From assembly GCF_001262075.1 (NCBI RefSeq), contig NZ_CP012073.1, positions 2,095,001 to 2,159,000 on the forward strand: a stretch of DNA of 64,000 nucleotides, in the 5' to 3' direction. The stretch comes from Ottowia sp. oral taxon 894. GTDB taxonomy: Bacteria; Pseudomonadota; Gammaproteobacteria; Burkholderiales; Burkholderiaceae_C. The position numbers and the translations under genes were made by a program. Shown here in pieces: positions 43,291-53,602 of this stretch; position 1 is the first letter of the stretch; each line of letters begins with the position of its first letter. The notes under the pieces were generated by a model. That model did not search any database. It saw nothing but the letters and a program-made list of their open reading frames with translations, and was not told the origin of the DNA.

Positions 43291-43417
43291 AAGCCTATTT
43301 GCAATCTGCCTGCGGGCACAAAAGCGTGGACTCAAGCGGTTTGCGCCTTGCGGCTTATCCCGATCTGCTCTTTCGCCCCTCTCGGCCAGACTCTGAACTG
43401 GTTTAAAGCAAAACGAA

Positions 43418-44155
43418 TTACTGCGCCTGCACCGAGCCGGAAACCGTTACGCGCACCGTGCTGGTTCCTGGCTCTACGGCTACAGCGGCCTTTTTGCTCA
43501 GCAGGCTGGCTGATTCAGGCGCCGCCGCATACATGGCGCGCGGCATGAATTCATCGTTTTCATTGCCCACGCTCACTTCGCGCAGGGTGTAGCTGGCAAA
43601 ACCAAAGGCGCGGGTGATTTCGGCGGCGCGCGCCTTGAAGGCATCAATGGCCTGCTTCTGCGCTTCGGTCTGCGCCTTGGCGCGCTGCTCGCGGCTCAGG
43701 TCGAACTCCACATGAGAAACCGTCATGGCGCTCACGCGCGCCGCCGCTGCGGTAATGCGCGGAAAGTCGCGCCCTTGCAGCAGCACCGAGGCGCGGCCCT
43801 GCCAGCCGCTGATCTTGTTGTTGCGGTCATAGCGGGGAATCACGCTGAATTCGCCCGTTTGCACGTCCATTTGCTGAGGTTCGGCGGTTTTTCTGGCTTC
43901 TGACAAGGCAGCGTCCAGTGCCGCGCGCAGGTTTTCCTGCACCTGAGCGGCAGAAGCGCCTTCGCGGTCGGCGGAGAGCGTCAGCATGAGCAAGTCCTGT
44001 CGGACTTCAACGCTGCCCTGGGCAGCCAGCTGGAGAACGTTCTGGGGAGCGGTCATGGTCATTGGGCGGGTTTCAGCCTGCGCCGCAGCGGCCAGCGCGA
44101 GCAAGGCGGCGCACAGTCCGAGGCGCGGGGCAGGCGAGAGTCGGGAAGAGGTCAT
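43418..44155 (-). CDS. Exported SIMPL-domain protein (DUF541)
   Basis: A 245-residue periplasmic protein with a signal peptide (LCAALLALAAAAQAETRP) and a SIMPL/DUF541 domain: LQLAAQGSVEVRQDLLMLTL, SREQRAKAQTEAQKQAIDAF, and the C-terminal VRVTVSGSVQAQ. Family members (YggE/BP26-like) form oligomeric channel-like rings and have been linked to oxidative-stress tolerance; the biochemical role is unknown. It lies downstream of a separate terminator, so it is transcribed on its own. Confidence 0.87.
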   Translation of the reverse strand: MTSSRLSPAPRLGLCAALLALAAAAQAETRPMTMTAPQNVLQLAAQGSVEVRQDLLMLTLSADREGASAAQVQENLRAALDAALSEARKTAEPQQMDVQTGEFSVIPRYDRNNKISGWQGRASVLLQGRDFPRITAAAARVSAMTVSHVEFDLSREQRAKAQTEAQKQAIDAFKARAAEITRAFGFASYTLREVSVGNENDEFMPRAMYAAAPESASLLSKKAAVAVEPGTSTVRVTVSGSVQAQ

Positions 44156-44170
44156 GAGATTGAAAAGATG

Positions 44171-44196
44171 AAAAAAAGCCGCCAGAACCCGGCGGC
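44171..44196 (-). terminator. Rho-independent terminator
   Basis: GCCGCC (44178-44183) and GGCGGC (44191-44196) form a 6-bp GC stem with a 7-nt loop. On the minus strand seven T residues follow. It separates the small exported protein gene upstream from the SIMPL gene. Confidence 0.85.
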
Positions 44197-44217
44197 AAGG
44201 GGAAAAAACACGAAAAC

Positions 44218-44628
44218 TCAGTCCGTGCTGCTTGCGCTGCCGACTGACGCCGGCACTTGAAGCGTTGCCAACGCAGGCGGCGCTTCACCCGTAGCTATTG
44301 GCATGGAAACCACGGCGCCATTGGCGCTGCCGGCAGCCGCAGATGGCGGTGCCGCTGGAGTCATGTGCGCGGCCATCTGGGCCGCCATGTGGGCTGCGTC
44401 GTGCGCCGTGTAGCCGCGCACCTGTTCGCGCAGCAAGGCGCGCTCTTCGGCAGAAAGGCGGCGCTGCGTGGCGCGCTGCATGGCGGCAGGCGTGCGGTAA
44501 TGCGCTTCAATGCTGTTCCACAAGTCGCTGCGCTGAACGCCAGGCGCGCCTTCGCCTGCTGGCTGCGCCCAGCAAGGGCTGGCGGGCCAGATGAAGGCGA
44601 ACAAGAGGATTGAACGGACTGCTGACAT
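44218..44628 (-). CDS. Small exported protein of unknown function
   Basis: A 136-residue protein with a signal peptide (ILLFAFIWPASPCWAQP). The mature part has a helical, charged middle (ATQRRLSAEERALLREQVRG) and an Ala/Met/His-rich segment (DAAHMAAQMAAHM), then a low-complexity tail. It is divergent from ompR. The Met/His-rich stretch could bind metal, but no family is recognised. The ATG at 44628 puts the signal at the N-terminus; an earlier start adds 13 residues. Confidence 0.7.
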   Translation of the reverse strand: MSAVRSILLFAFIWPASPCWAQPAGEGAPGVQRSDLWNSIEAHYRTPAAMQRATQRRLSAEERALLREQVRGYTAHDAAHMAAQMAAHMTPAAPPSAAAGSANGAVVSMPIATGEAPPALATLQVPASVGSASSTD

Positions 44629-44791
44629 GGCGCAGCGGAGCTTCGCACAAACGCCCGCATTTGCCACTCCCCGGCATGGCCGGTCAGTGGCAACAGACGT
44701 AACACAGTGAAATCCGGGCTGAAAAACTCCGTTTTTCGCGTTTTGTCAAGGCCACAATCGCCACCGTTACAAATTCGACCTCAGGAGAATC

Positions 44792-45523
44792 ATGAACCAG
44801 CTCGCCAATCGCACCGACAAGATCGTGGTCGTTGATGACGACGCCCGCATTCGTGACCTGCTGCGCCGTTATCTGGCGCAGGAAGGCTTTGAAGTGATCG
44901 TGGCCGAAGACGCCAAGGCGCTGTCACGCATCATGCTGCGCGATGCCGTGGACCTGATCGTGCTTGATTTGATGATGCCTGGCGAAGACGGCCTGTCCGT
45001 CTGCCGCCGCCTGCGCGCTGCGGGCGACAAAACGCCCATCATCATGCTCACGGCCAAGGGCGAGGATGTGGACCGCATCGTGGGCCTGGAAGTGGGCGCG
45101 GATGACTACCTGGGCAAGCCCTTCAATCCGCGTGAGCTGCTCGCGCGCATTCACGCCGTGCTGCGCCGCCGCCCGCCGCTGGAAGCGCCTGGCGCGCCCG
45201 CTGCCGAGAGCGAGTCGGTGAGCTTCGGCCCCTTCGTGTTTGATCTGAGCGCTCGCTCGCTGCACAAAAACGGCGTTGAAATCTCCCTGACCACGGGCGA
45301 ATTCGCCATGCTCAAAGCGCTGGTGCGCCATCCGCGCCAGCCGCTGTCGCGCGAAAAACTCGCCCAGCTGGCGCGCGGCCGCGAATTCGAGCCGTTCGAC
45401 CGCAGCCTGGACGTGCAGATTTCCCGCCTGCGCAAACTCATTGAGCAAGACCCGGCCAGCCCGCGCTATATCCAGACAGTGTGGGGCGTGGGCTATGTTT
45501 TCGTGCCTGACGGCGCCAACTGA
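44792..45523 (+). CDS. ompR: OmpR-family response regulator
   Basis: A 243-residue regulator: a receiver domain with the acidic pocket VVVDDDARI, phosphoacceptor Asp59 (LIVLDLMMPGEDG) and Lys109 (YLGKPF), then a winged-helix output domain (LTTGEFAMLKALVRHPRQPL, ending IQTVWGVGYVFVPDG). It matches OmpR of Burkholderiales (called RisA in Bordetella). The gene has a CAGGAGA ribosome-binding site and is followed after 89 bp by its sensor kinase. Confidence 0.93.
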   Translation: MNQLANRTDKIVVVDDDARIRDLLRRYLAQEGFEVIVAEDAKALSRIMLRDAVDLIVLDLMMPGEDGLSVCRRLRAAGDKTPIIMLTAKGEDVDRIVGLEVGADDYLGKPFNPRELLARIHAVLRRRPPLEAPGAPAAESESVSFGPFVFDLSARSLHKNGVEISLTTGEFAMLKALVRHPRQPLSREKLAQLARGREFEPFDRSLDVQISRLRKLIEQDPASPRYIQTVWGVGYVFVPDGAN

Positions 45524-45612
45524 TTTGCGCTGACCGCGCGCTTTGTCCGCTCTGGCCTGCCAAGGAAACACGGCGGGCCATTTTTGTATGCCTTTCTTTC
45601 CCAAACCCGCAC

Positions 45613-47109
45613 ATGTCTGACAGCGCCGAATTGTTCGATTCCATGAGCATGCCGCTGGAAGGGCTGCCGCCGTCCGCTTCTTCTCCCCAGAAAAGCCCGG
45701 CGCGCCGCAAGCGCAGGCGCTCCGGCACGGGCCTGAGCCTTTTCTGGCGCACCTTCTTTCTGCTGGCGCTGATGCTGCTGGGCAGCGCTCTGGCGTGGTA
45801 TCAGCTTTTTCGCACGCTGGAGCACGAGCCGCGCGCCATCCAAAGCGCGCGGCAGGTCGCCTCGCTGGTCAATCTCTCGCGCGCCGCGCTCATCCACTCT
45901 GACGCCATCGCCCGCATCTCTCTCATCAAAACGCTGGCCGAGCAGGAAAAAGTGCGCATCGCTCCGCACGAGCCTGATGACCGCTTCACCCTCTTTGACA
46001 ACAGCCCCCTGGAGCAGCGCATCAGCGAGGAACTCGTGGCGCGCCTTGGCCCCGGCACCCTCGTGGCCAGCCGCGTCAATGACGAGCCGGGCCTGTGGGT
46101 CGGCTTTTCCATCGAGGGCGACTCCTACTGGCTGCTCATGGACCGCTCGCGCGTGAGCGCCGTGCTGGGCGGCGGCGCCTGGCTGCTGTGGATCGTGGGC
46201 CTGTGCGCCACCTCCCTTGTGGGCGCCGCCTTGCTGGCGCGCCTGATCAACCGCCCGCTCAAAGACCTGGCCGTGGCCGCCGCCAGCGTGCGCAGCGGCG
46301 ACTACGTAGGCCACCGGCTGGAAGAAAACGTGGCCTCGCGCGAAGTGCGGGAAGTCAATGTCGGCTTCAACCGCATGGCCGACCAGCTCTCGCAGATTGA
46401 GCTGGACCGCGCCCGCATGCTCGCCGGCATCTCGCACGACTTACGCACCCCGCTGGCCCGCCTGCGGCTGGAAACCGAAATGAGCGTGCCCGACGAACAG
46501 GCCCGCGAGCACATGGCCGCCGACATCGCGCAGGTGGACTCCATCATCAACAAATTCCTCGATTACGCCCGCCCTGAAGAAGTGGAAATGCACCCTGTCA
46601 GCCTGGCCGAAGTCATTGAAGGCTGCATCTACCCCTTCAGCACCCGGGAAGACATCCGCATCAACGCCACCATTCCGCTGGATCTGCGCGTCATGGCTGA
46701 CGAAGTGGAGCTGGGCCGCGTGTTTTCCAACCTCATCGAAAACGCCCGCCGCTACGGCAAAACGCCCGGCACCGGCATCACCACCGTGGACATCAGCACC
46801 AACTTGCACGAAGGGCGCGTTTTCGTGCGCGTGCGCGACCACGGCCCCGGCGTCTCCGCCGACAACCTGCCCAAGCTCACCCGCCCGTTCTTCCGTGGCG
46901 ACAGCGCCCGCACCGAAGCCACCGGCGCGGGCCTGGGCCTGTCCATCGTCGTCAAGATGGTGCAGAACATGGGCGGCCTGCTGCGCCTGACCAACAGCCT
47001 GGAAGGCACCGGCCTGGTCGCCACCATCCGCCTGCAGCAAGCGGCCGCCCAGCCGCAGACAGGCAGCCGCCGCAATGGCCGCAGCCGCAAGGCCGAACCG
47101 CAAGCCTGA
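45613..47109 (+). CDS. envZ: EnvZ/RisS-type sensor histidine kinase
   Basis: A 498-residue inner-membrane kinase. It has two transmembrane helices (LFWRTFFLLALMLLGSALAW near residue 50; a second near residue 190) flanking a periplasmic loop, then a HAMP domain (LINRPLKDLAVAAASVRSGD) and the dimerisation/phosphoacceptor motif ISHDLRTPLARLRLE (His275). The ATPase domain has N-box NLIENARRYG, G1 DHGPGVSADN and G2 TGAGLGLSI. It pairs with the OmpR gene upstream. The signal is unknown; OmpR/EnvZ systems respond to osmotic or acid conditions. Confidence 0.93.
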   Translation: MSDSAELFDSMSMPLEGLPPSASSPQKSPARRKRRRSGTGLSLFWRTFFLLALMLLGSALAWYQLFRTLEHEPRAIQSARQVASLVNLSRAALIHSDAIARISLIKTLAEQEKVRIAPHEPDDRFTLFDNSPLEQRISEELVARLGPGTLVASRVNDEPGLWVGFSIEGDSYWLLMDRSRVSAVLGGGAWLLWIVGLCATSLVGAALLARLINRPLKDLAVAAASVRSGDYVGHRLEENVASREVREVNVGFNRMADQLSQIELDRARMLAGISHDLRTPLARLRLETEMSVPDEQAREHMAADIAQVDSIINKFLDYARPEEVEMHPVSLAEVIEGCIYPFSTREDIRINATIPLDLRVMADEVELGRVFSNLIENARRYGKTPGTGITTVDISTNLHEGRVFVRVRDHGPGVSADNLPKLTRPFFRGDSARTEATGAGLGLSIVVKMVQNMGGLLRLTNSLEGTGLVATIRLQQAAAQPQTGSRRNGRSRKAEPQA

Positions 47110-47199
47110 GGGCCTGTTCAAAGCCACGCCGTGGGCGTGAAAAGCGCGGACCCGGGCGCTCGTGGGCGCCGCAAATTCTTGTCAGGCCACAGTGTTATT

Positions 47200-47285
47200 C
47201 GCTACTCTATACATAGCATGATGTCCTGATGGAATCTGCGCCAAACGCATTTTTTTACCCTGTTAGGTCTGCTCTTGTTTTTGAT
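47200..47285 (+). repeat. Dispersed intergenic repeat, copy 13
   Basis: A forward copy with a diverged left end (TTCGCTACTCTATACATAGC). The core is TGATGTCCTGATGGAATCTG and the right end is GGTCTGCTCTTGTTTTTGAT. It is preceded at 47111 by GGCCTGTTCAAAGC and AAAAGCGCGGAC, the second motif. It fills the 333-bp gap between envZ and ppk2. Confidence 0.85.
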
Positions 47286-47442
47286 GCAAATGAACGCACT
47301 GCCGCTTGCAGCGGCGCTCCTGCCGTTTTCTCTTTTGCTGCGCGGCAACACTGAGGCGGGCGGTCTTATCAAACATCAAGGCGCGCCCGCGTGAACAGGC
47401 ACATAGTTCAAAATTTTTGATACCTGAAGGAGCATAAAAACG

Positions 47443-48648
47443 ATGGCACGAGACGATGCACAGAAACCCCAGGCCGCCAAGGCCAAGAGCGGCAAGAGCG
47501 CGCCGGCAGCCAAGGCGGCCCAGCCGGCAGCCGCCAAAACCGGCAGGCGCGCGCCCGAAGTGCGGCCCGCCGCTGCAGGCGACACACCGCCTTCGCTGCA
47601 ACGCAAGGACATTGAAAACTTCGTGGCCCGCAAAAGCGCTGTTGCCGCGCAAGACACGCTGGTTTCCGCCGCGCAGGGCCTGATTGACCCGCAGGCGCCC
47701 GGCACGCCCGCCGAGCGCGCCAAGGCGCTGCGCGCCCTCATCGAAGGCGCCTCGCCCGACGATCAGCGCGCGCTGCGCAAGGCGCTGGAGCGCCACGCCA
47801 CCCTCTCGCCGGGCAAGGTCAATCCTGACGAGGAGCTGGCCGATGACTGGCGCGAAGGCGGCTACCCCTACAAGAACCTGCTGCGCCGCAGCACCTACGA
47901 AAAGCAGAAATTCCGCCTGCAAGTGGAGCTGCTCAAGCTGCAAGCCTGGGCCAAGGAAAACGGCCAGCGCATCGTCATCCTCTTTGAAGGGCGCGACGCC
48001 GCTGGCAAGGGCGGCACCATCAAGCGCTTCATGGAGCACCTCAACCCGCGCGGCGCGCGCGTGGTCGCCCTTGAAAAGCCCACCGACGCCGAGCGCGGCC
48101 AGTGGTACTTCCAGCGCTACGTGCAGCACCTGCCTACGCATGGCGAAATCGTGCTGTTTGACCGCAGCTGGTACAACCGCGCGGGCGTGGAGCGCGTGAT
48201 GGGCTTTTGCACCAATGACGAATACCGCGAATTCATGCGCCAGGCCCCCGAATTCGAGCGCCACCTCGTGCACTCGGGCATCCACCTCATCAAGTTCTGG
48301 TTCAGTGTGAGCCAGGAAGAGCAGCGCCGCCGCTTTGCCGAGCGCAGGGCGCACCCGCTCAAGCAGTGGAAGCTCAGCCCCATCGACAAGGCCAGCCTCG
48401 ACAAGTGGGACGACTACACCCGCGCCAAGGAAGCCATGTTCTTCGAGACCGACACCGCCGACAGCCCGTGGATCGTCATCAAAAGCGACTGCAAAAAGCG
48501 CGCCCGCCTGAACGCCATGCGCTACGTGCTGCACAAGCTGCCCTATACCAACAAGGACGTCACGCAGATCGGCAAGCTCGATTCCCTGATCGTGGGCCGC
48601 GCCTACGCCGTCTATGAGCACGGCGAAAAACCACCCCTGATGCCCTGA
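47443..48648 (+). CDS. ppk2: Polyphosphate kinase 2
   Basis: PPK2 transfers phosphate between polyphosphate and nucleotides (ADP/GDP to ATP/GTP). The 401-residue protein has the family core from about residue 145 (YPYKNLLRRSTYEKQKFRLQ). Walker A is E182-G-R-D-A-A-G-K-G-G-T, and Walker B-like LFDRSWYNRAGVERVMGF and FWFSVSQEEQRRRF follow. The first 80 residues are Ala/Lys-rich and likely disordered. A GAAGGAG ribosome-binding site precedes the ATG. Single gene flanked by dispersed repeats on both sides. Confidence 0.95.
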   Translation: MARDDAQKPQAAKAKSGKSAPAAKAAQPAAAKTGRRAPEVRPAAAGDTPPSLQRKDIENFVARKSAVAAQDTLVSAAQGLIDPQAPGTPAERAKALRALIEGASPDDQRALRKALERHATLSPGKVNPDEELADDWREGGYPYKNLLRRSTYEKQKFRLQVELLKLQAWAKENGQRIVILFEGRDAAGKGGTIKRFMEHLNPRGARVVALEKPTDAERGQWYFQRYVQHLPTHGEIVLFDRSWYNRAGVERVMGFCTNDEYREFMRQAPEFERHLVHSGIHLIKFWFSVSQEEQRRRFAERRAHPLKQWKLSPIDKASLDKWDDYTRAKEAMFFETDTADSPWIVIKSDCKKRARLNAMRYVLHKLPYTNKDVTQIGKLDSLIVGRAYAVYEHGEKPPLMP

Positions 48649-48798
48649 TCCGGACGCGGGGCCGCCCGCCTCGCGCCGCCATTGCGCGGATAGGCCGTCG
48701 CGCGGCGGCCCCATCTGGCCAGCGGTGCGCCCTGCTGGCTCGCCTGACCGTCAGGGGCGGAAAAACGAATCGGGCCAGGCCAGGAGTTTCGCCTCTCT

Positions 48799-48885
48799 TA
48801 GCTCCTTGTTCCATAGCATGAGGTCCTAGTGGAGCGTGCGCGAAATGGCCCTTCAAACCTATCAAATTAGCTCCTTTTTTTAATG
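48799..48885 (+). repeat. Dispersed intergenic repeat, copy 14
   Basis: A forward copy (TTAGCTCCTTGTTCCATAGC, core GAGGTCCTAGTGGAGCGTGC, right end AAATTAGCTCCTTTTTTTAA). It is one of two copies in the 625-bp gap between ppk2 and the yejA-like gene; no gene is seen in that gap. Confidence 0.9.
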
Positions 48886-49106
48886 CCATGCGGCATGGCT
48901 GAGGCCAGCCCCGCTGGCTCGGCTCTCCCTTTCATCCCTGCGTCCGCCCTGGGCCTGCAGCGCGGGCGCTTTCCATGCGCCCTGCATGAGCAGGCCGCGA
49001 GCAGGTTCTGCTTTCCTCGCCCGCACCCACGGCGCTGGTGCATCCCTGCGCAGGCGCTGCCGCGATGCGCAGCTGGTTTGGGAGCGCGCAGCCCTTCATT
49101 TCACAT

Positions 49107-49190
49107 CAGAAAGAGGAGCAAATTTGAAGGGATCAAAACCGGTTCTTGCGCCCATTTCACTAGGACATTACGCTATTGAAAGCAGAGCGT
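49107..49190 (-). repeat. Dispersed intergenic repeat, copy 15
   Basis: A reverse copy (CAGAAAGAGGAGCAAATTTG, core CATTTCACTAGGACATTACG, CTATTGAAAGCAGAGCG) facing copy 14 across about 220 bp. Confidence 0.85.
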
Positions 49191-49273
49191 AATAACTCCT
49201 TCCACTCACGGCCTGCGGCCGGGCCGAAGCGGCAAAACGCCAGCCGCCGCCCGCCGGGGCAGGCAGGCCGCCT

Positions 49274-51136
49274 TCATGGCGCGCCGTGCTGGCTGGCCGC
49301 CGCTTCGGCGCTGCGCGCCCACCACGTCCAGATGGCCCAGGTTTCGGCCTGAAAGTAGGCGGGCGTGACGGCGGGCGGGTGCAGGCGCCAGGCGTTGTAG
49401 GCCATGTTGTGCACGGGCGAATACCACTGGGGCAGCAGGTAGTGGCTGTGGGTGATGACGCGCTCCAGCGCCCGGCAGGCGGCCAGGTAGTCCGCGTGCC
49501 CGCGCGCGCCGACCATGCGGGCAATCAGCTCATCAATGGCGGCGCTGGCGGCGCCGGGGTAGTTGCCCGAGCCTTCGGCGCGGGCGGCGGCGCTGCCGAA
49601 AAGCTCGGCCATTTCCTGCCCCGGCAAGGCGGCGCCGGCATAGGCCAGCGACGTGATGTCAAAGTCAAACCGGTCCAGCCGCTGCTGGTAGAGGGCGAAA
49701 TCGACGGCGCGCAGGCTCAGGCGCACGCCGATTTTTTCCAGGTTGCGCTGCCACGCGCCCACCACGCGCGCGCCTGCTTCGCTGCTGTCCAGGTATTCCA
49801 GCGCCAGGGGCTGGCCTTGCGCGTTGCGCAGCCAGCCGCTGGCGTCGGGCCGCCAGCCGGCCTCGGCCAGCAGCGCCTGGGCGCGGCGCAGGTTGTGGCG
49901 CAGGCCGTGGGGGCCGTCTTCGGGGCGGTCGGTGCGCGGCGGCTCGAAGGCGGCTCCGAAGGCGGCGGCGGGAATTTGGGCGCGCAGCGGCTCCATCAGG
50001 GCCAGCTGGGCGGCGTCGGGCAGGCCCTCGGCGGCGCATTCGGTGTTGCCGAACAGGCCCTTGACGCGGTTGTAGCTGCCGTAGAAAAAGCGCCGGTTCA
50101 TCCACTCATAGTCCAGCGCCAGGCCCAGCGCCTGCCGCACGCGCGCATCTTGCAGGGCCGGGCGGCGGCTGTTGAGCACATAGCTTTGAAAGCCGGTGGG
50201 CAGCCGGTGGCGAAAGCTGCCTTTGACCAGCTCGCCCGTGGCAAAGCGCTTGCCGCTCATGCGCCGCGCCCAGTCGCCAGCGGAGAACACGCGCATCAGG
50301 TCGAACTCGCCCGCCTTGAAGGCTTCCAGCCGGGCGGTGTTGTCGCGGTAAATCTTGACGAGGATGCGGTCGAAATGGCCCGTGCCGCGCCGCACGTTCA
50401 GATCGCTCCCCCAGTAAGCGGGGTCGCGCACGTAGGTGATGTCTTTGCCAAAGCGAACGGGGCCGATGCGGTAGGGGCCGCTGCCAATGGGCGGCTCCAT
50501 CACCACTTCATTGAAGGGCTTGCCCTGGCCCCACTGGCGGCTGAACACGGGCAGCGCGCCCACGGTCAGGGGCAGCTCGCGCGAGGGCTTTTTGAAGCGA
50601 AAGCGCACGGTGCGCTCATCCAGCACATCAGCGCCCGCCACATCGGCCATCAAAGTGGCGTAAGCAGGGCGGGCGTGGGGGCCGGTGAGGGTGTCAAAAC
50701 TGTGCTTGACATCTGCGGCCAGCACCGGGTCGCCGTTGTGAAAGCGCGCCTGCGGCCGCAGGCGGAAAGTGGCCGAAAGGCGGTCGGGCGCCACCTCCAC
50801 ATCTTCGGCCAGCAGGCCGTAGGCGCTGCCCGCTTCGTCCAGCGAGCCGATGAGCAGGGTGTCAAACAGCAAGTCATCCAGATACGCAGGCGCCGTGCCT
50901 TTGAGGGTGAAGGGGTTGTATTTATCGAAAGTGGACACGCGAAAGCTGCTGACCAGCCGCAGCTCGCCGCCCTTGGGCGCGTCGGCATTCACGTAGTCGA
51001 AATGGGCAAAGCCGGGCGGGTATTTCAGCTCGCCCCACAGGGCGTAGCCGTGGGCGGCGAAGGCGGCGGGGGCGGCCAGCGCGGCAGTCAGAGTCAGCCC
51101 CGCGCAGGCCCGTGCAAAGCGGCGGATTCGATACAT
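49274..51136 (-). CDS. YejA-like peptide ABC transporter solute-binding protein (intact copy)
   Basis: A 620-residue periplasmic solute-binding protein of family SBP_bac_5. A signal peptide ([20 protein letters not shown]) leads to [20 protein letters not shown] and [20 protein letters not shown], typical of the YejA/microcin C and oligopeptide-binding group. The ATG at 51136 is used; a GTG at 51160 would add 8 residues. It lies only 42 bp from the divergent fabI. Its first 1,564 bp (521 codons) are part of the 2,424-bp repeat unit; the C-terminal 99 codons are unique to this copy. No permease or ATPase genes are adjacent. Confidence 0.9.
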   Translation of the reverse strand: MYRIRRFARACAGLTLTAALAAPAAFAAHGYALWGELKYPPGFAHFDYVNADAPKGGELRLVSSFRVSTFDKYNPFTLKGTAPAYLDDLLFDTLLIGSLDEAGSAYGLLAEDVEVAPDRLSATFRLRPQARFHNGDPVLAADVKHSFDTLTGPHARPAYATLMADVAGADVLDERTVRFRFKKPSRELPLTVGALPVFSRQWGQGKPFNEVVMEPPIGSGPYRIGPVRFGKDITYVRDPAYWGSDLNVRRGTGHFDRILVKIYRDNTARLEAFKAGEFDLMRVFSAGDWARRMSGKRFATGELVKGSFRHRLPTGFQSYVLNSRRPALQDARVRQALGLALDYEWMNRRFFYGSYNRVKGLFGNTECAAEGLPDAAQLALMEPLRAQIPAAAFGAAFEPPRTDRPEDGPHGLRHNLRRAQALLAEAGWRPDASGWLRNAQGQPLALEYLDSSEAGARVVGAWQRNLEKIGVRLSLRAVDFALYQQRLDRFDFDITSLAYAGAALPGQEMAELFGSAAARAEGSGNYPGAASAAIDELIARMVGARGHADYLAACRALERVITHSHYLLPQWYSPVHNMAYNAWRLHPPAVTPAYFQAETWAIWTWWARSAEAAASQHGAP

Positions 51137-51178
51137 TCGCGGATTCTGTCTCACACGCACTCACCGGAGTTTTCATTC

Positions 51179-51985
51179 ATGACACAGGGTTTTCTGGCGG
51201 GCAAGAAGCTGCTCGTGACCGGCGTTTTGTCCAACCGTTCCATTGCCTACGGCATTGCCCGCGCCTGTCGCGCGCAAGGGGCCGAGCTGGCTTTCAGCTA
51301 CGTGGGCGAGAAGTTCAAGGGGCGCATCACCGAGTTCGCCGCCGAGTTCGGCAGCAAGCTGGTGTTTGATTGCGACGTGGCCGATGACGCGCAGATTGAG
51401 CGCCTGTTCGCCGATCTGGGCGCGGCCTGGGGCCGGTTTGACGGCTTTGTGCACTCCATCGGCTTTGCGCCGCGCGAGGCGATTGCGGGCAATTTTCTGG
51501 ATGGCCTGTCGCGCGAGGGCTTTCGCATCGCGCACGACATCAGCGCCTACAGCTTTGCCGCCATGGCCAAGGCGGCGCTGCCGTATCTGAACGACCGCTC
51601 GGCGTTGCTGACGCTGAGCTATCTGGGTGCGCTGCGCGCCATTCCCAACTACAACACGATGGGGCTGGCCAAGGCCAGTCTGGAAGCGGCGGTGCGCTAT
51701 CTGGCCGAGGCGCTGGGCCGCACGGCCGATGGCCGCTGCGTGCGCGTGAACGGCATCAGCGCCGGCCCCATCAAGACGCTGGCGGCCAGCGGCATCAAGG
51801 ACTTTGGCAAGCTGCTGGGCCGCGTGGCCGACGCCGCGCCGCTGCGCCGCAACGTGACGATCGATGACGTGGGCAACGTGGCAGCCTTTTTGCTGAGCGA
51901 CCTGGCCGCAGGCGTGACGGCCGAAATCACCTACGTGGACGCAGGCTTCAGCCAGACGGCCGGACTGTCGGCGGACATGGTCTGA
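51179..51985 (+). CDS. fabI: Enoyl-[acyl-carrier-protein] reductase (NADH) FabI, copy 1
   Basis: FabI reduces trans-2-enoyl-ACP in the last step of each fatty-acid elongation cycle and is the target of triclosan. The 268-residue protein has the SDR-type start [18 protein letters not shown], catalytic residues Tyr148 (LSYLGA), Tyr158 (IPNYNTMG) and Lys165 (GLAKAS), and the C-terminal GIKDFGKLL block. Positions matching E. coli triclosan-contact residues are wild-type: Gly95 (HSIGFAP), Met161 and the Phe in KDF. The start ATG has CCGGAG upstream. It lies divergent from yejA with 42 bp between ATGs, so its promoter must overlap the yejA 5' end and is repeated in every unit. Confidence 0.97.
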   Translation: MTQGFLAGKKLLVTGVLSNRSIAYGIARACRAQGAELAFSYVGEKFKGRITEFAAEFGSKLVFDCDVADDAQIERLFADLGAAWGRFDGFVHSIGFAPREAIAGNFLDGLSREGFRIAHDISAYSFAAMAKAALPYLNDRSALLTLSYLGALRAIPNYNTMGLAKASLEAAVRYLAEALGRTADGRCVRVNGISAGPIKTLAASGIKDFGKLLGRVADAAPLRRNVTIDDVGNVAAFLLSDLAAGVTAEITYVDAGFSQTAGLSADMV

Positions 51986-51996
51986 AGCCCCCTGCT

Positions 51997-53560
51997 CTTC
52001 GGCGCGGGCGGCGGCGCTGCCGAAAAGCTCGGCCATTTCCTGCCCCGGCAAGGCGGCGCCGGCATAGGCCAGCGACGTGATGTCAAAGTCAAACCGGTCC
52101 AGCCGCTGCTGGTAGAGGGCGAAATCGACGGCGCGCAGGCTCAGGCGCACGCCGATTTTTTCCAGGTTGCGCTGCCACGCGCCCACCACGCGCGCGCCTG
52201 CTTCGCTGCTGTCCAGGTATTCCAGCGCCAGGGGCTGGCCTTGCGCGTTGCGCAGCCAGCCGCTGGCGTCGGGCCGCCAGCCGGCCTCGGCCAGCAGCGC
52301 CTGGGCGCGGCGCAGGTTGTGGCGCAGGCCGTGGGGGCCGTCTTCGGGGCGGTCGGTGCGCGGCGGCTCGAAGGCGGCTCCGAAGGCGGCGGCGGGAATT
52401 TGGGCGCGCAGCGGCTCCATCAGGGCCAGCTGGGCGGCGTCGGGCAGGCCCTCGGCGGCGCATTCGGTGTTGCCGAACAGGCCCTTGACGCGGTTGTAGC
52501 TGCCGTAGAAAAAGCGCCGGTTCATCCACTCATAGTCCAGCGCCAGGCCCAGCGCCTGCCGCACGCGCGCATCTTGCAGGGCCGGGCGGCGGCTGTTGAG
52601 CACATAGCTTTGAAAGCCGGTGGGCAGCCGGTGGCGAAAGCTGCCTTTGACCAGCTCGCCCGTGGCAAAGCGCTTGCCGCTCATGCGCCGCGCCCAGTCG
52701 CCAGCGGAGAACACGCGCATCAGGTCGAACTCGCCCGCCTTGAAGGCTTCCAGCCGGGCGGTGTTGTCGCGGTAAATCTTGACGAGGATGCGGTCGAAAT
52801 GGCCCGTGCCGCGCCGCACGTTCAGATCGCTCCCCCAGTAAGCGGGGTCGCGCACGTAGGTGATGTCTTTGCCAAAGCGAACGGGGCCGATGCGGTAGGG
52901 GCCGCTGCCAATGGGCGGCTCCATCACCACTTCATTGAAGGGCTTGCCCTGGCCCCACTGGCGGCTGAACACGGGCAGCGCGCCCACGGTCAGGGGCAGC
53001 TCGCGCGAGGGCTTTTTGAAGCGAAAGCGCACGGTGCGCTCATCCAGCACATCAGCGCCCGCCACATCGGCCATCAAAGTGGCGTAAGCAGGGCGGGCGT
53101 GGGGGCCGGTGAGGGTGTCAAAACTGTGCTTGACATCTGCGGCCAGCACCGGGTCGCCGTTGTGAAAGCGCGCCTGCGGCCGCAGGCGGAAAGTGGCCGA
53201 AAGGCGGTCGGGCGCCACCTCCACATCTTCGGCCAGCAGGCCGTAGGCGCTGCCCGCTTCGTCCAGCGAGCCGATGAGCAGGGTGTCAAACAGCAAGTCA
53301 TCCAGATACGCAGGCGCCGTGCCTTTGAGGGTGAAGGGGTTGTATTTATCGAAAGTGGACACGCGAAAGCTGCTGACCAGCCGCAGCTCGCCGCCCTTGG
53401 GCGCGTCGGCATTCACGTAGTCGAAATGGGCAAAGCCGGGCGGGTATTTCAGCTCGCCCCACAGGGCGTAGCCGTGGGCGGCGAAGGCGGCGGGGGCGGC
53501 CAGCGCGGCAGTCAGAGTCAGCCCCGCGCAGGCCCGTGCAAAGCGGCGGATTCGATACAT
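51997..53560 (-). pseudogene. 3'-truncated yejA-like gene, copy 2
   Basis: It carries the first 521 codons of the solute-binding protein, identical to the intact gene, then runs through the repeat junction into the antisense strand of the previous fabI, reaching a stop at 51173. The last 99 residues of the protein, part of the second lobe, are missing. A product with an unrelated tail of about 270 residues is unlikely to fold or work. Confidence 0.9.
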
Positions 53561-53602
53561 TCGCGGATTCTGTCTCACACGCACTCACCGGAGTTTTCAT
53601 TC

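Noticed and set aside
51173-53584. 803-codon fused frame of yejA 5' part and antisense fabI
   Set aside because: It is a product of the repeat junction, not an evolved fusion; the tail is the reverse strand of fabI. Treated as truncated pseudogenes.
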